NCBI GenBank assembly: GCA_963787375.1
Contig: CAWBCR010000016.1
Coordinates: forward strand, 124,001-188,000
Source: CAWBCR01 sp963787375
GTDB taxonomy: Bacteria; Chloroflexota; Anaerolineae; Aggregatilineales; UBA3940
Length of the DNA: 64,000 nucleotides
Direction: 5' to 3'
Shown: in pieces, positions 49,817 to 58,541 of the stretch
How positions within the stretch are numbered: position 1 is the stretch's first letter
Layout of the letters: every line of letters begins with the position of its first letter
Made by a program: the position numbers and the translations under genes
Notes under the pieces: generated by a model
Seen by the model: only the letters and a program-made list of their open reading frames with translations
Databases searched by the model: none
Told to the model about the DNA's origin: nothing

Positions 49817-51272
49817 TCACCCTTTGATCACACCCACCGGCACCAGCCGCGCCACCTTCCGCGCGATGCCCGCCCCACTCACCACACCCACCACCTCATC
49901 GACATCCTTATAAGCAGCGGGCGCTTCTTCAGCCAGGCCGGGCATGCTGCCTGCCCGCACGGTGATACCCTGCCCTTCCAGGCTCTTGCGCAGGTCCTCG
50001 CCCCGGATTTCGCGCTTGGCCCGCGAGCGGCTCATCACGCGGCCCGCGCCGTGGCACGTGCTGCCGAACGTCTCGGCCATGCCGCCCGGCGTCCCGACCA
50101 GCACCCAGCTTGACGTGCCCATCGAGCCCGGCACCAGCACCGGCTGTCCGATCTCGCGATACACGTCTGGCAGCCCCGCGAACCCCGGCCCGAAGGCGCG
50201 CGTCGCGCCTTTGCGGTGCACCAGCACCTCGACCATCCTGCCGCCGGCCTCGTGTTTCTCGATCTTCGCCATGTTGTGCGCGATGTCGTACACCTGGCGC
50301 AGGTGCCAGTCGCCGACCTTGCCCGCCAGCACCTGCTCGAAAGTGCGGCGAATATGGTAAGCCAGCACCTGCCGGTTGACGAAAGCGTAGTTCGCCGCCG
50401 TGCACATAGCGTGGTAGTAGTCCTGCCCCTCCGGCAAATCGAATGGTGCGCAGATCAGCTGCCGGTCGGGAAGCTTGATGCTATACTTGTGAGCCGCGCT
50501 CTGGAACGACTTGACGTAATCGGTACATACCTGGTGCCCGAACCCCCGCGATCCGCAGTGAATCTGCACCGCGATATTGCCTTCAATCAGCCCCATCGCC
50601 GCAGCGGCCTCCTCGTCGTACACGGCGTCGACGCGGTCCACCTCGATGAAGTGGTTGCCCGCACCCAGCGTCCCGACTTGCTCAATGCCGCGCTTCATTG
50701 CCCGCTGGCTGACCTTGCCCGCGTCGGCAGCTTTCAGGCGGCCCTGCTCCTCGGTACGCTGCACGTCTTCGCGCAGCGCGTAGCCGGCTTTGACCGCCCA
50801 GTCGCTGCCCTCGTGCAGCAGCCGTTCAAAATCCTTCTGCTTCAGGTCGATGCTCCCGCCCTGCCCCACGCCGCTGGGGCAGTTGTGGAACAGCATCTCC
50901 ACCAGATCGCGCAGATGCGGCTCTGATCTCCTCATAGGTCATGCTGCTGGCCAGCACCCGCACCCCGCAGTTGATGTCATACCCGACTCCGCCGGGTGAG
51001 ATGATCCCATCCTTTGTCCGCGAGGCGATCACGCCGCCAATCGGGAAGCCATACCCCTGGTGAATGTCGGGCATGGCCAGCGCGTAGCGCTCCAGCCCCG
51101 GCAGCGTCGCCGTGTTGACAAGCTGCTCGACGGACTGGTCGTCTTCGCCCAGCACCGCTTCGAGCAGCTTCTCGCTGGCATACATCCGCGCCGGGACGGT
51201 CATATCGTCGCGGTGATCTTTCGGAATCTCCCACACGTACTCCGAGACTCGCTTGAAGTCTTGCTTGCGCAT
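49817..51272 (-). CDS. rtcB: RNA-splicing ligase RtcB (one frame break)
   Basis: Mn/GTP-dependent ligase joining 2',3'-cyclic-phosphate (or 3'-phosphate) and 5'-OH RNA ends. About 485 residues. Seen: MPDIHQGYGFPIGGV, SPGGVGYDINCGVR, GTLGAGNHFIEV, HCGSRGFGHQVCTDY and STCHGAGRVMSRSRA, where the His accepts GMP. One extra base near 50925 separates MTYEEI from PHLRDLVEMLFHNCPSGVG. Start ATG at 51272. The archease gene lies 18 bp upstream on the same strand, the classical pair. Confidence 0.94.
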
Positions 51273-51290
51273 GTGTGGCTCCTCCCTCCG

Positions 51291-51713
51291 TTAAACGTCA
51301 AACACGATTGTCGTCTCGAACCCCCGGTCGGTGTGTCTGATCGCCAGATTGTGGTAGGTGACGGCCTTGATCTCTTTGTTGAAGCGCCCGCCGGGCCTCC
51401 CCTCGACCGTCGCCGCAAGCCGGTGGCCCGCTGCGCTTGCCACCTCGACGCGCTCGCAGACCACGCCGTTGTCCTCGATCAGGTACAGGATTTCAGTTAA
51501 GAAGTCGACCAGCAGCGTCTCCCAGTCGTCCGCCTCCAGCGTGAAGCCGCGCACCGCCGGCTCTCGTGCCAGGTCGGCCTCCCCGCCGATCAGGCTGACC
51601 ATCCCCCGCGCGGCGTTCTCGAACAAGGCCCGCCGGTTCTGGCCCCACACCCGGATCGACCAGTCTGCCGTATGCGCAATCTCTTCCCACTGATTCGGGC
51701 TGCTGCCTGCCAT
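51291..51713 (-). CDS. Archease, RtcB activator
   Basis: 140 residues of the archease family (DUF101), which speeds RtcB guanylylation. Typical features: HTADWSIRVWG near residue 14 with the metal-binding His/Asp, LLVDFLTEILYLIE, KAVTYHNLAI and the terminal Asp in FDV. First gene of the archease-rtcB operon, 18 bp before rtcB. Divergent from xpt; its upstream region shares the dispersed repeat copy B. Confidence 0.92.
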   Translation of the reverse strand: MAGSSPNQWEEIAHTADWSIRVWGQNRRALFENAARGMVSLIGGEADLAREPAVRGFTLEADDWETLLVDFLTEILYLIEDNGVVCERVEVASAAGHRLAATVEGRPGGRFNKEIKAVTYHNLAIRHTDRGFETTIVFDV

Positions 51714-51789
51714 CGACTTACCTTTCTCGTCCGTTACTATCCACTATAGGCAGAATCACGAACGGATCGCAAGCCCCTTCTGGCAAATA

Positions 51790-51850
51790 CGCTTTTTGTC
51801 ACATCCGAAATGTCCCGGAATGGTCCCAGAACCGCGTTACAAATGGCGCT
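51790..51850. repeat. Dispersed intergenic repeat, copy B
   Basis: Partner of 7192-7253: CGCTTTTTGTCACA is identical, and further blocks GGTCCCA, GCGTTAC and GCGC are shared at the same spacing. The end-to-end inverted repeat is less perfect here. It finishes 16 bp before the xpt -35 box. Confidence 0.7.
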
Positions 51851-51865
51851 CTGTGGCTCTACTGA

Positions 51866-51893
51866 TTGCATTCTCGATGCGGCTGATTACAAT
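51866..51893 (+). promoter_or_regulatory. Predicted promoter of xpt-guaA
   Basis: TTGCAT (51866-51871), 16-bp spacer, TACAAT (51888-51893). Start site at about 51900, leaving a very short leader with no room for a purine riboswitch. Confidence 0.6.
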
Positions 51894-51918
51894 AGGCGCA
51901 GGTCCCCCCGTTGTCAGC

Positions 51919-52506
51919 ATGGAGAAAACTGAATTGGATGAGTTGAAACGCCTGATCCTGACCGAGGGCAAGAATCTCGGCGGTGGCATCCTCAAGATCG
52001 ACAGCATCCTCAACCACCAGATGCGCCCCGATGTCATGCTCGCCATCGGCCAGGAGATCGCGCAGCGCTTTGCCGGCGAGCCGATCACCCGCATCCTCAC
52101 CGCCGAGGTGTCCGGAATCGGCCCCGCGCTGATGGCCGGCCTCCAGTTGAACGTTCCCATCGTCTACGCCCGCAAGCACAAGCCCATCACCATGAAAGAG
52201 CCGGTCTACATCGAAAGCGCCCCATCGCACACCAAAGGCGGCGAGACGTTGTTGATGGTCTCCCCGGAGTTCCTTGCTCCCGACGATCACATTCTGATCG
52301 TCGACGACTTCCTGGCCAGTGGCAAGACGATCCATGCGCTGGCGCGGCTGGTCCATCAGGCCGGGGCAGACCTTGTCGGCGTGGCGTGCGTGGTCGAGAA
52401 GACATTCGAGGGTGGCCGGGAGTTCCTTGGCGACTGCTGCACACGCATCGAGTCGCTGATCATTATCACCGCAATGGACGATAACCGCATCATCATTGCA
52501 GACTGA
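51919..52506 (+). CDS. xpt: Xanthine phosphoribosyltransferase
   Basis: Salvages xanthine with PRPP to XMP. 195 residues. The N-terminus LKRLILTEGKNLGGGILKID is typical of Bacillus-type Xpt; then FLNHQ-like LNHQMRPDVM, VYARKHKPITM and the PRPP loop ILIVDDFLASGKT near residue 127. Start ATG 51919 is preferred; a longer frame from 51796 would run through the repeat and promoter. Followed 29 bp later by guaA, so XMP made here feeds directly to GMP. Confidence 0.93.
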   Translation: MEKTELDELKRLILTEGKNLGGGILKIDSILNHQMRPDVMLAIGQEIAQRFAGEPITRILTAEVSGIGPALMAGLQLNVPIVYARKHKPITMKEPVYIESAPSHTKGGETLLMVSPEFLAPDDHILIVDDFLASGKTIHALARLVHQAGADLVGVACVVEKTFEGGREFLGDCCTRIESLIIITAMDDNRIIIAD

Positions 52507-52535
52507 GGGCAGCGCCACGCCGCTGCGGGGTGGAT

Positions 52536-54092
52536 ATGCCACACGATACCATCGTCGTGCTTGACTACGGCTCGCAGACTGCGCAGCTTATCGCCCGCCG
52601 CGTGCGCGAGGCCGGTGTCTACAGCGAGCTGTTCGCATGGAACACGCCAGCCGAGCGGGTCATGGCGCTGAACCCGAAAGGCTTCATCCTGTCCGGCGGC
52701 CCGGCCAGCGTCTACGAGCCCGGCGCGCCCTCGCTGCCAGGCTACGTGCTTAAATCGGGTCCGCCGGTGCTGGGCATCTGTTACGGCATGCAGCTTCTTA
52801 CGTACACGCTCAAAGGCCGGGTCGCCGCTGCGCATAGCCGGGAGTACGGCCCCGCCACGCTGCACGTCGACGCAGTCGCTCCGCTGTGGGATACGCTGCC
52901 CTCCAACCTCGACGTGTGGATGAGCCACGGCGACCGCATCGAGCAGCCACCGCCCGGCTTCGCGCCGATGGCCCATACCGCCAACGCGCCCATTGCTGCT
53001 ATGGGCGACCCCGCCCGCCGCATGTATGGTATCCAGTTTCACCCCGAAGTCTCCCACACGTCGCGTGGCGTCGATCTGCTGGCTAACTTCGCGATCCGCG
53101 TGTGCGGCTGCAACCCGGATTGGTCCCCCGGCGTATTGATTGACGAGGCCATCACACGGGTGCGGGAGCAGGTCGGCGAGGGTCGCGTGCTGCTGGGGCT
53201 GTCCGGCGGCGTCAACTCGTCAGTAGTGGCTGCGCTGCTGCACCGCGCCATCGGCGACCGGTTGATCAGTGTCTTCATCGACCACGGCCTGCTGCGCCAG
53301 GGCGAAGCCGATCAGGTGATCGACACCTTCCAGCACAGCATGGGCCTCAGCCTGGTGGCCGTTAACGCTGCCGAGGATTTCCTGGAGGCGCTTCAGGGCG
53401 TCACCGAGCCAGAGCGCAAGCGCGCGATCATCGGCGAGTTGTTTGTGCGCACCTTCGAGCAGCAGGCGCGGCGCATCGAGGCCGAAACAGGCCGCATTGA
53501 TTATCTGGCGCAAGGCACCATCTACCCGGACGTGATCGAGTCGGCGGCTGCCGACCGGCCCGGCGCGCAGCGCATCAAGTCGCACCACAACGTGGCCGGT
53601 CTGCCCGCCGATATGCGCTTCGAGCTGGTCGAGCCGCTGCGTTACCTGTTCAAGGATGAGGTCCGCCGCGTCGGCGAGACGCTGGGCCTGCCCGACGACC
53701 TCGTCTGGCGGCAGCCGTTCCCCGGTCCCGGGCTGGCTGTGCGCTGTCTGGGAACGATCACCTGGCAGCGGCTGGAGACGCTGCGCGCCGCCGACACCAT
53801 TTTCACCAGCGAGCTGCGCACCGCCGGGATGCTGCGCGGTAAGACGGCGCAGGCCTTCGCCGTGCTGCTGCCAGTGCAGTCGGTGGGCGTGATGGGTGAT
53901 CATCGTACCTATGCCGAAGTCGTCGCGCTGCGGGCTGTCACCACCGACGACTTCATGACCGCTGACTGGGCCCGCTTGCCCGCCGATCTGCTGGCGCGAG
54001 TCAGCGCGCGGATCGTCAACGAGGTGCCGGGCGTCAACCGGGTGGTATACGATGTCACCAGCAAGCCGCCGGCGACCATCGAATGGGAATAG
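52536..54092 (+). CDS. guaA: GMP synthase (glutamine-hydrolysing)
   Basis: Aminates XMP to GMP using glutamine and ATP. 518 residues. Class I amidotransferase domain: VLDYGSQTAQLIARRV, GFILSGGPASVYEPGAP, the catalytic Cys in GICYGMQLL, and HPEVSHT. ATP pyrophosphatase domain: GLSGGVNSSVVAALL near residue 226, where the family has SGGVDSS (Asp to Asn here). The C-terminal dimerisation part has RQPFPGPGLAVRCLG and ends YDVTSKPPATIEWE. Start ATG 52536 after GGGGTGG; a GTG two codons earlier is possible. Co-transcribed with xpt. Confidence 0.96.
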   Translation: MPHDTIVVLDYGSQTAQLIARRVREAGVYSELFAWNTPAERVMALNPKGFILSGGPASVYEPGAPSLPGYVLKSGPPVLGICYGMQLLTYTLKGRVAAAHSREYGPATLHVDAVAPLWDTLPSNLDVWMSHGDRIEQPPPGFAPMAHTANAPIAAMGDPARRMYGIQFHPEVSHTSRGVDLLANFAIRVCGCNPDWSPGVLIDEAITRVREQVGEGRVLLGLSGGVNSSVVAALLHRAIGDRLISVFIDHGLLRQGEADQVIDTFQHSMGLSLVAVNAAEDFLEALQGVTEPERKRAIIGELFVRTFEQQARRIEAETGRIDYLAQGTIYPDVIESAAADRPGAQRIKSHHNVAGLPADMRFELVEPLRYLFKDEVRRVGETLGLPDDLVWRQPFPGPGLAVRCLGTITWQRLETLRAADTIFTSELRTAGMLRGKTAQAFAVLLPVQSVGVMGDHRTYAEVVALRAVTTDDFMTADWARLPADLLARVSARIVNEVPGVNRVVYDVTSKPPATIEWE

Positions 54093-54126
54093 GGTTGTTG
54101 ATTAAACGTAGATGGGAGGTGTAATC

Positions 54127-55083
54127 ATGGATTATGGCGCTCTGCTGCGCCGGACGTGGGACATCGTCTGGAATCACAAGTTCCTGGTCGTGCTTGGCAT
54201 CATTGCCGTTCTGGCAGGCACAGTCGGCGAAACGCGTCGCTTCAGGAATCCGGGTGGCTTCAATTTCGGAAATCGCCCCGGCGAAAACCAGAACTTCAAC
54301 TACAACTTCGAGCCTTTTGGCACCCCGGCGCCGGGGCAGGATTTCGTCCCGCCGGACTTTCGCGGATTCATGCCTGCCGCCGTCGCGTCCGCTTTCCTGA
54401 TCCCGATCCTGTGCATGCTCACCGCAATCGGCGTGGCGTTGTGGGCCATCGGGGTTATCGCGCGCGGAGGGCTGATCGCCGGGGTCTCTGCGCTGGATGG
54501 CGGTGGCGAATCGAGCTTCTCGCAGGCGTGGTCGGCGGGCTGGCATAAGGGCTGGCGGCTGATTGGCATCGCCCTGCTGCCGCTCATCCCGATCATCGCG
54601 CTGGTCATCATCGTTGCGGGATTGGCGGCCGCGTCGATTGGCACGTTCAGCATCGTCGACATGCGGTCGGCTATCCCGGCCCGTGCCGGTCTGATGGCTG
54701 CGTTGATCCCGATTGTCTGTGTCTTCGGGCTGGCGGGCGTCGCGCTGGAGCTGATACATGTGTTTGCCGAGCGGGCGTGTATGCTCGAAGACACGCGCGT
54801 CTTTGAGTCGTACAGCCGGGGCTTTGCCGTCCTGCGCGACGCGCTGGGCCCGGCCATTGTCATTGCCCTGATCCGGATTGGCATCGGGATCGGCATCGGC
54901 CTGATCCTGCTTTCGCCGGGGATCGCCATCCTGCTGTGCTGCCTGTGGCCGCTGGGCATCCTGATCAGGGGTAGTGTCACGACCTACTTCTCGGCACTGT
55001 GGACCCTGGCCTGGCGCGAGTGGACCGGCGCGCCGCCTGCCGTCGAGCCAGCCGCACCGTCAGAACCGGCCCCTGCCGTCTGA
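54127..55083 (+). CDS. Multi-spanning membrane protein, paralogue 1
   Basis: 318 residues, not recognised. About six hydrophobic helices: near residues 20-36 (FLVVLGIIAVLAG), 85-115, 150-180, 200-225 and 240-290. A loop of about 50 residues rich in Asn, Phe and Gly (about 38-80) follows helix 1 and is probably external. A Pro/Ala tail ends the protein. The pattern DYGALLRRTWDIVWNHKFL and FSALWTLAWREW recur in the next gene (GNFFRRAWQIITRRRAL; FSAVWTLAWRAW), so the two are tandem paralogues. Start ATG 54127 follows GGGAGG. No enzymatic motif; transporter-like or morphogenesis role cannot be told. Confidence 0.75.
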   Translation: MDYGALLRRTWDIVWNHKFLVVLGIIAVLAGTVGETRRFRNPGGFNFGNRPGENQNFNYNFEPFGTPAPGQDFVPPDFRGFMPAAVASAFLIPILCMLTAIGVALWAIGVIARGGLIAGVSALDGGGESSFSQAWSAGWHKGWRLIGIALLPLIPIIALVIIVAGLAAASIGTFSIVDMRSAIPARAGLMAALIPIVCVFGLAGVALELIHVFAERACMLEDTRVFESYSRGFAVLRDALGPAIVIALIRIGIGIGIGLILLSPGIAILLCCLWPLGILIRGSVTTYFSALWTLAWREWTGAPPAVEPAAPSEPAPAV

Positions 55084-55175
55084 GCCGCACCACACCGACC
55101 GCGCTGTCTCAGGCAGCGCGGTCCTGTATAATGGCCACCGCGAAAAATGGGATTGTCGAGCCGGGGAAGGAAGCC

Positions 55176-56103
55176 GTGACGGACCTTGGCAACTTTTTCC
55201 GCCGCGCGTGGCAGATCATCACGCGGCGCCGGGCACTGATTGTCGTGGGCCTCGTCGCCGTGGCCGCCGGTGGAGGGCTCGACAGCGCCGTGCTCAACCT
55301 GGCCGTGCTGCCTGCCCGCCTGCGCGGGCTGCTGTCGAGCGGTGGTACGGCATCGCCGTTGGTGCCCGGCGTGCCATCTGTCACTGATCTCGCCACAGCA
55401 GCCGGCCCGACCGCCACATCCCTGCTGGCTGCCGGTGTGGCCGCCATTGTCGCAATTCTCGCCACCGGCGTCCTCTCGCTGATCGTGGCGGCAGTCGTCG
55501 CGCGGGCGGCGGCGGGCAGCCTCATCGCCGGGGCCGATCTCGCTGCGCACGGGGAGTACGACCTGCGGGTGGCGCTGCGCAGCGGCTGGGACCGCACCTG
55601 GCGGCTGATCCTGATCCTGTCCATCCCGCCGATCCCGCTCATACTGGCCGCCATCGTCGCGGTGATCACCATCGGCGCGCGCCTGCTGCTGGGCGGCACC
55701 GCCGGTGACCCGTCTGGAGCGCTGAACCTGCTGCGCGCCTCGCCGGGCCTGTGGGCGGCGCTGGGCATCGTCAGCGCACCACTTGCGCTGCTGACGCTGT
55801 TCCTGGGTGCGCTCCAACCCCTCGCCGACCGCGCCTGCGTGCTCGACGGGCTTGGCGCGGTCGAACTCGTTTCGCCGGGCGTGGCACGTCCTGCGCGAGC
55901 GGCTGCCCACTATCACCGCGCTGACGCTTCTCCAGCTTGCCGCCGGCGCGGCGTTATTCTTCGCGCTGCGCCCGCTCGACCGCCTGCTGCTGCTGGCCTG
56001 CGCGCTGCGCCCGGTCGTGTGGGTCATCGGCGGCGCACTGCTAGCCCTCTTCTCCGCCGTGTGGACCCTGGCCTGGCGCGCATGGGCCCTGCTGCCGGCC
56101 TGA
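55176..56103 (+). CDS. Multi-spanning membrane protein, paralogue 2 (one frame break)
   Basis: About 308 residues with about six hydrophobic helices in the same layout as the upstream gene, but a Gly/Ser/Pro loop instead of the Asn-rich one. A frame break near 55862 (one extra C) separates LADRACVLDGLGAVE from SFRRAWHVLRERLPTITAL. Upstream ATG 55131 is in frame, but GTG 55176 has a strong GGGGAAGGA site and matches the paralogue N-terminus. Function unknown. Confidence 0.7.
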
Positions 56104-56158
56104 TGCTCCCTGCCTTGCGAAACGCTCCCCCATCGCACATAATGGCGGCGGAGCACTG

Positions 56159-58525
56159 ATGCACATGACTCAATCACACGGACCCCTACTCCGTCGACGA
56201 TGGCGGCGCGCAGGACGCGGCGCTGCCGCGCTGCTCGCGCTGGCGCTGCTGGCCGTAATGGGAGGCCCACCTACCGCTGCGCCCGCCGCGCACGCCCAGA
56301 CCTCCGCCGCCTCAGGCGACGACTTCTACGGCCTCAACTTCGTGCAGCCCTCCGACCCGTGGCTGACCCTTGCCCGCGACAGTGGCGCACACACCGTGCG
56401 CTGGCAGTTCAACTGGCGTGACATCGAGCCATCGCCCGGCTCGTGGAACTGGTCGTTCAGCGACAGCGCCATCCCTGCCTGGAACAAGGCGGGGATCAAG
56501 GTCGACGCGCTGCTGCACAACCCGCCCGACTGGGCCAAGATCAACCCGACCGGCCTCGTGCCAGCCAACGCACAGCTTGCCTGGAACGATCCGGCCAACG
56601 GCTGGGCGCAGTACTGCTACCAGTTCGCCAACCGTTATAAGGGCCAGATCGCCAGCTACGAGGTCTGGAACGAGCCCGACATCGGGGACTATTGGGAGGG
56701 AACGGCGCAGCAGTACTTCTATGTGCTCAAGTCGTGCTACCTGGCCATCAAGGCCGCCGACCCGTCGACACCGGTAGCGATGGCCGGCATGGCGTTGCTC
56801 ATCGAAAAGGATTTCTTCCCGACCGTGGTGCGGCTGGCCTACAACGATCCCGATGGCGCGCGCAACAACTACTACTTCGACGCAGCGAATATCCACATGT
56901 ACGTCAGCCCCGAGCTGGTCTATACACTCACCCGGCAGACACACCAACTGCTCGCCGGCTATGGCATGGGCGACAAGCCAGTCTGGATTACGGAGACGAA
57001 CATCCCGCTGCGCGGCGCAGCCACCGTGCCCGATTACCCCAACTGGCGCTATGCGACGCCGGAGGAGGCATCCTGGTACGTCTGGCAGGCCATCGGGAAC
57101 GCTTTCGCGGCGGGGGCCAGCCGCCTGATGTTCTTCCGGCTGGCCGACGATGGCATGGACGAGGCCTACGGCCTCGTCGCGGGGGATGGAACGGTGCGGC
57201 AAAGCTACCGCACGCTGCAAACCGCCACCGGCCTGATCCACGACATCGTCAGTGCCGACCGCGAGGTGCGCAGCGGGATCGTCATCACCACCCTGCGCCG
57301 CGCCGACGGTGCGCGCATCGTAACCATGTATTCCGTCGCCGGGCGCATGGTTAACCTGTCGATCCGGGCCGAAGCGACCGCCGGAGTGCTGATCAATGCC
57401 GTCGGCGGCCACTCGACCATCACCCCCGGCCCAGATGGTAATTACACCATCACACTGCTGCCCGCACGTGGCCGCGATTTCTCCCGGTTGGAGGACTACT
57501 CCGTGGGTGGGCCGCCGCAGGTTGTCGTCGAGTATGACCGCGATGGCCCCACCTCGACTGTCAACGCCACATTGCTGGCCGCCAATCCGTTGCAGGTGGC
57601 CGTCTCCTGGCAAGGTGACGATGGCGAATACGGCACCGGCGTCGCGACCTTTGACATCGAGGTCAGCAGCGACGGTGCGACATGGCAGCCATGGCTCACT
57701 GCCACCACAGCCAGCAGCGCCACCTATGATCTGCCCGGCGGTGGCACGTACTATTTCCGCGCCCGCGCTATCGACCGCGCCGGGAACGTCGGGCCATATT
57801 CGGCAGAGGCCCCGATCAGCCTGTTCGCTACAGTCTCTGCGCGGGTCATCGATCTGCGCGGCCAGCCGGTGCCCTCCGCCCGCGTCACCCTGGGCGATGG
57901 CTCACTATATGACGCCAACTCCTCCGGGCAGGTGACCCTTACCTTTGATGACTCCCGCACAGTGCAGATCGACAGAGTTGATGGCTCGGCGCAGGGCACA
58001 GCAACCCCACTGCCGGTCGATGTCACGCTGGGACAGGTGACATCTGTTACCTGGATGCTGCATCCCAGCCCTGACCTGATCAAGAATGGCGCTTTCGATG
58101 ACGGTCTCGCGGGCTGGCAGGCCTTCCCCGGCACCAGCGCAGAGATTGTCAACCAGCAGACGGACAACGGCACGGTGCTGCGCCTGATCGGCGCACGCAA
58201 ACCGTGGGGGGTCCCCGGCGTATCGACGACAATCAGCCTACCAGCCAACATGGACGCCGCCCTGTTGAGCTTTGCATACCGCATGCCGGTCGCCGGGCAG
58301 ACGCTGCGCCTGCGCGCTATCTCTGGCGACACACAGGTAATCCTGTGGCACACCGCAGACCCGGCCCTCGGCTTCACCACTGTCCGGGTCGACCTGAGCG
58401 CCTTCGCCGGGCGCAGCGTCGAGTTGCGCTTCGAGCTGTGGGGCGACAAGGGCAGTGGCAGCAGTATCATCGAGCTTGACGACGTCATCTGTGGGAACGT
58501 CCCGATCCAGACTGGGGGCGATTAG
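56159..58525 (+). CDS. Secreted clan-A glycoside hydrolase with fibronectin-like and beta-sandwich tail
   Basis: 788 residues. Signal peptide with twin Arg-rich n-region and cleavage after AHAQ (about residue 47). Catalytic TIM barrel (about 50-400): FYGLNFVQPSDPWLTLARD, YEVWNEPDIGDYW with the acid/base Glu near 171, and VWITETNIPL with the nucleophile Glu near 279, as in GH39/GH5-type clan-A enzymes. Then an all-beta part, a fibronectin-like domain (about 460-560; YYFRARAIDRAGNVGPYS), a carboxypeptidase-regulatory-like fold (about 565-640), and a C-terminal jelly roll (NGAFDDGLAGWQAF) that probably binds polysaccharide. Substrate unknown. Start ATG 56159 after GGAG. Confidence 0.83.
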   Translation: MHMTQSHGPLLRRRWRRAGRGAAALLALALLAVMGGPPTAAPAAHAQTSAASGDDFYGLNFVQPSDPWLTLARDSGAHTVRWQFNWRDIEPSPGSWNWSFSDSAIPAWNKAGIKVDALLHNPPDWAKINPTGLVPANAQLAWNDPANGWAQYCYQFANRYKGQIASYEVWNEPDIGDYWEGTAQQYFYVLKSCYLAIKAADPSTPVAMAGMALLIEKDFFPTVVRLAYNDPDGARNNYYFDAANIHMYVSPELVYTLTRQTHQLLAGYGMGDKPVWITETNIPLRGAATVPDYPNWRYATPEEASWYVWQAIGNAFAAGASRLMFFRLADDGMDEAYGLVAGDGTVRQSYRTLQTATGLIHDIVSADREVRSGIVITTLRRADGARIVTMYSVAGRMVNLSIRAEATAGVLINAVGGHSTITPGPDGNYTITLLPARGRDFSRLEDYSVGGPPQVVVEYDRDGPTSTVNATLLAANPLQVAVSWQGDDGEYGTGVATFDIEVSSDGATWQPWLTATTASSATYDLPGGGTYYFRARAIDRAGNVGPYSAEAPISLFATVSARVIDLRGQPVPSARVTLGDGSLYDANSSGQVTLTFDDSRTVQIDRVDGSAQGTATPLPVDVTLGQVTSVTWMLHPSPDLIKNGAFDDGLAGWQAFPGTSAEIVNQQTDNGTVLRLIGARKPWGVPGVSTTISLPANMDAALLSFAYRMPVAGQTLRLRAISGDTQVILWHTADPALGFTTVRVDLSAFAGRSVELRFELWGDKGSGSSIIELDDVICGNVPIQTGGD

Positions 58526-58541
58526 TAGAAAGGGGCTTCAC

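Noticed and set aside
51714..51918. Purine riboswitch upstream of xpt-guaA
   Set aside because: The predicted transcript leader is about 20 nt and no guanine-aptamer core was found.
54984..57613. Long minus-strand frames (428 and 433 codons) opposite the membrane and glycosidase genes
   Set aside because: Shadows of well-supported plus-strand genes; no ribosome sites or motifs.
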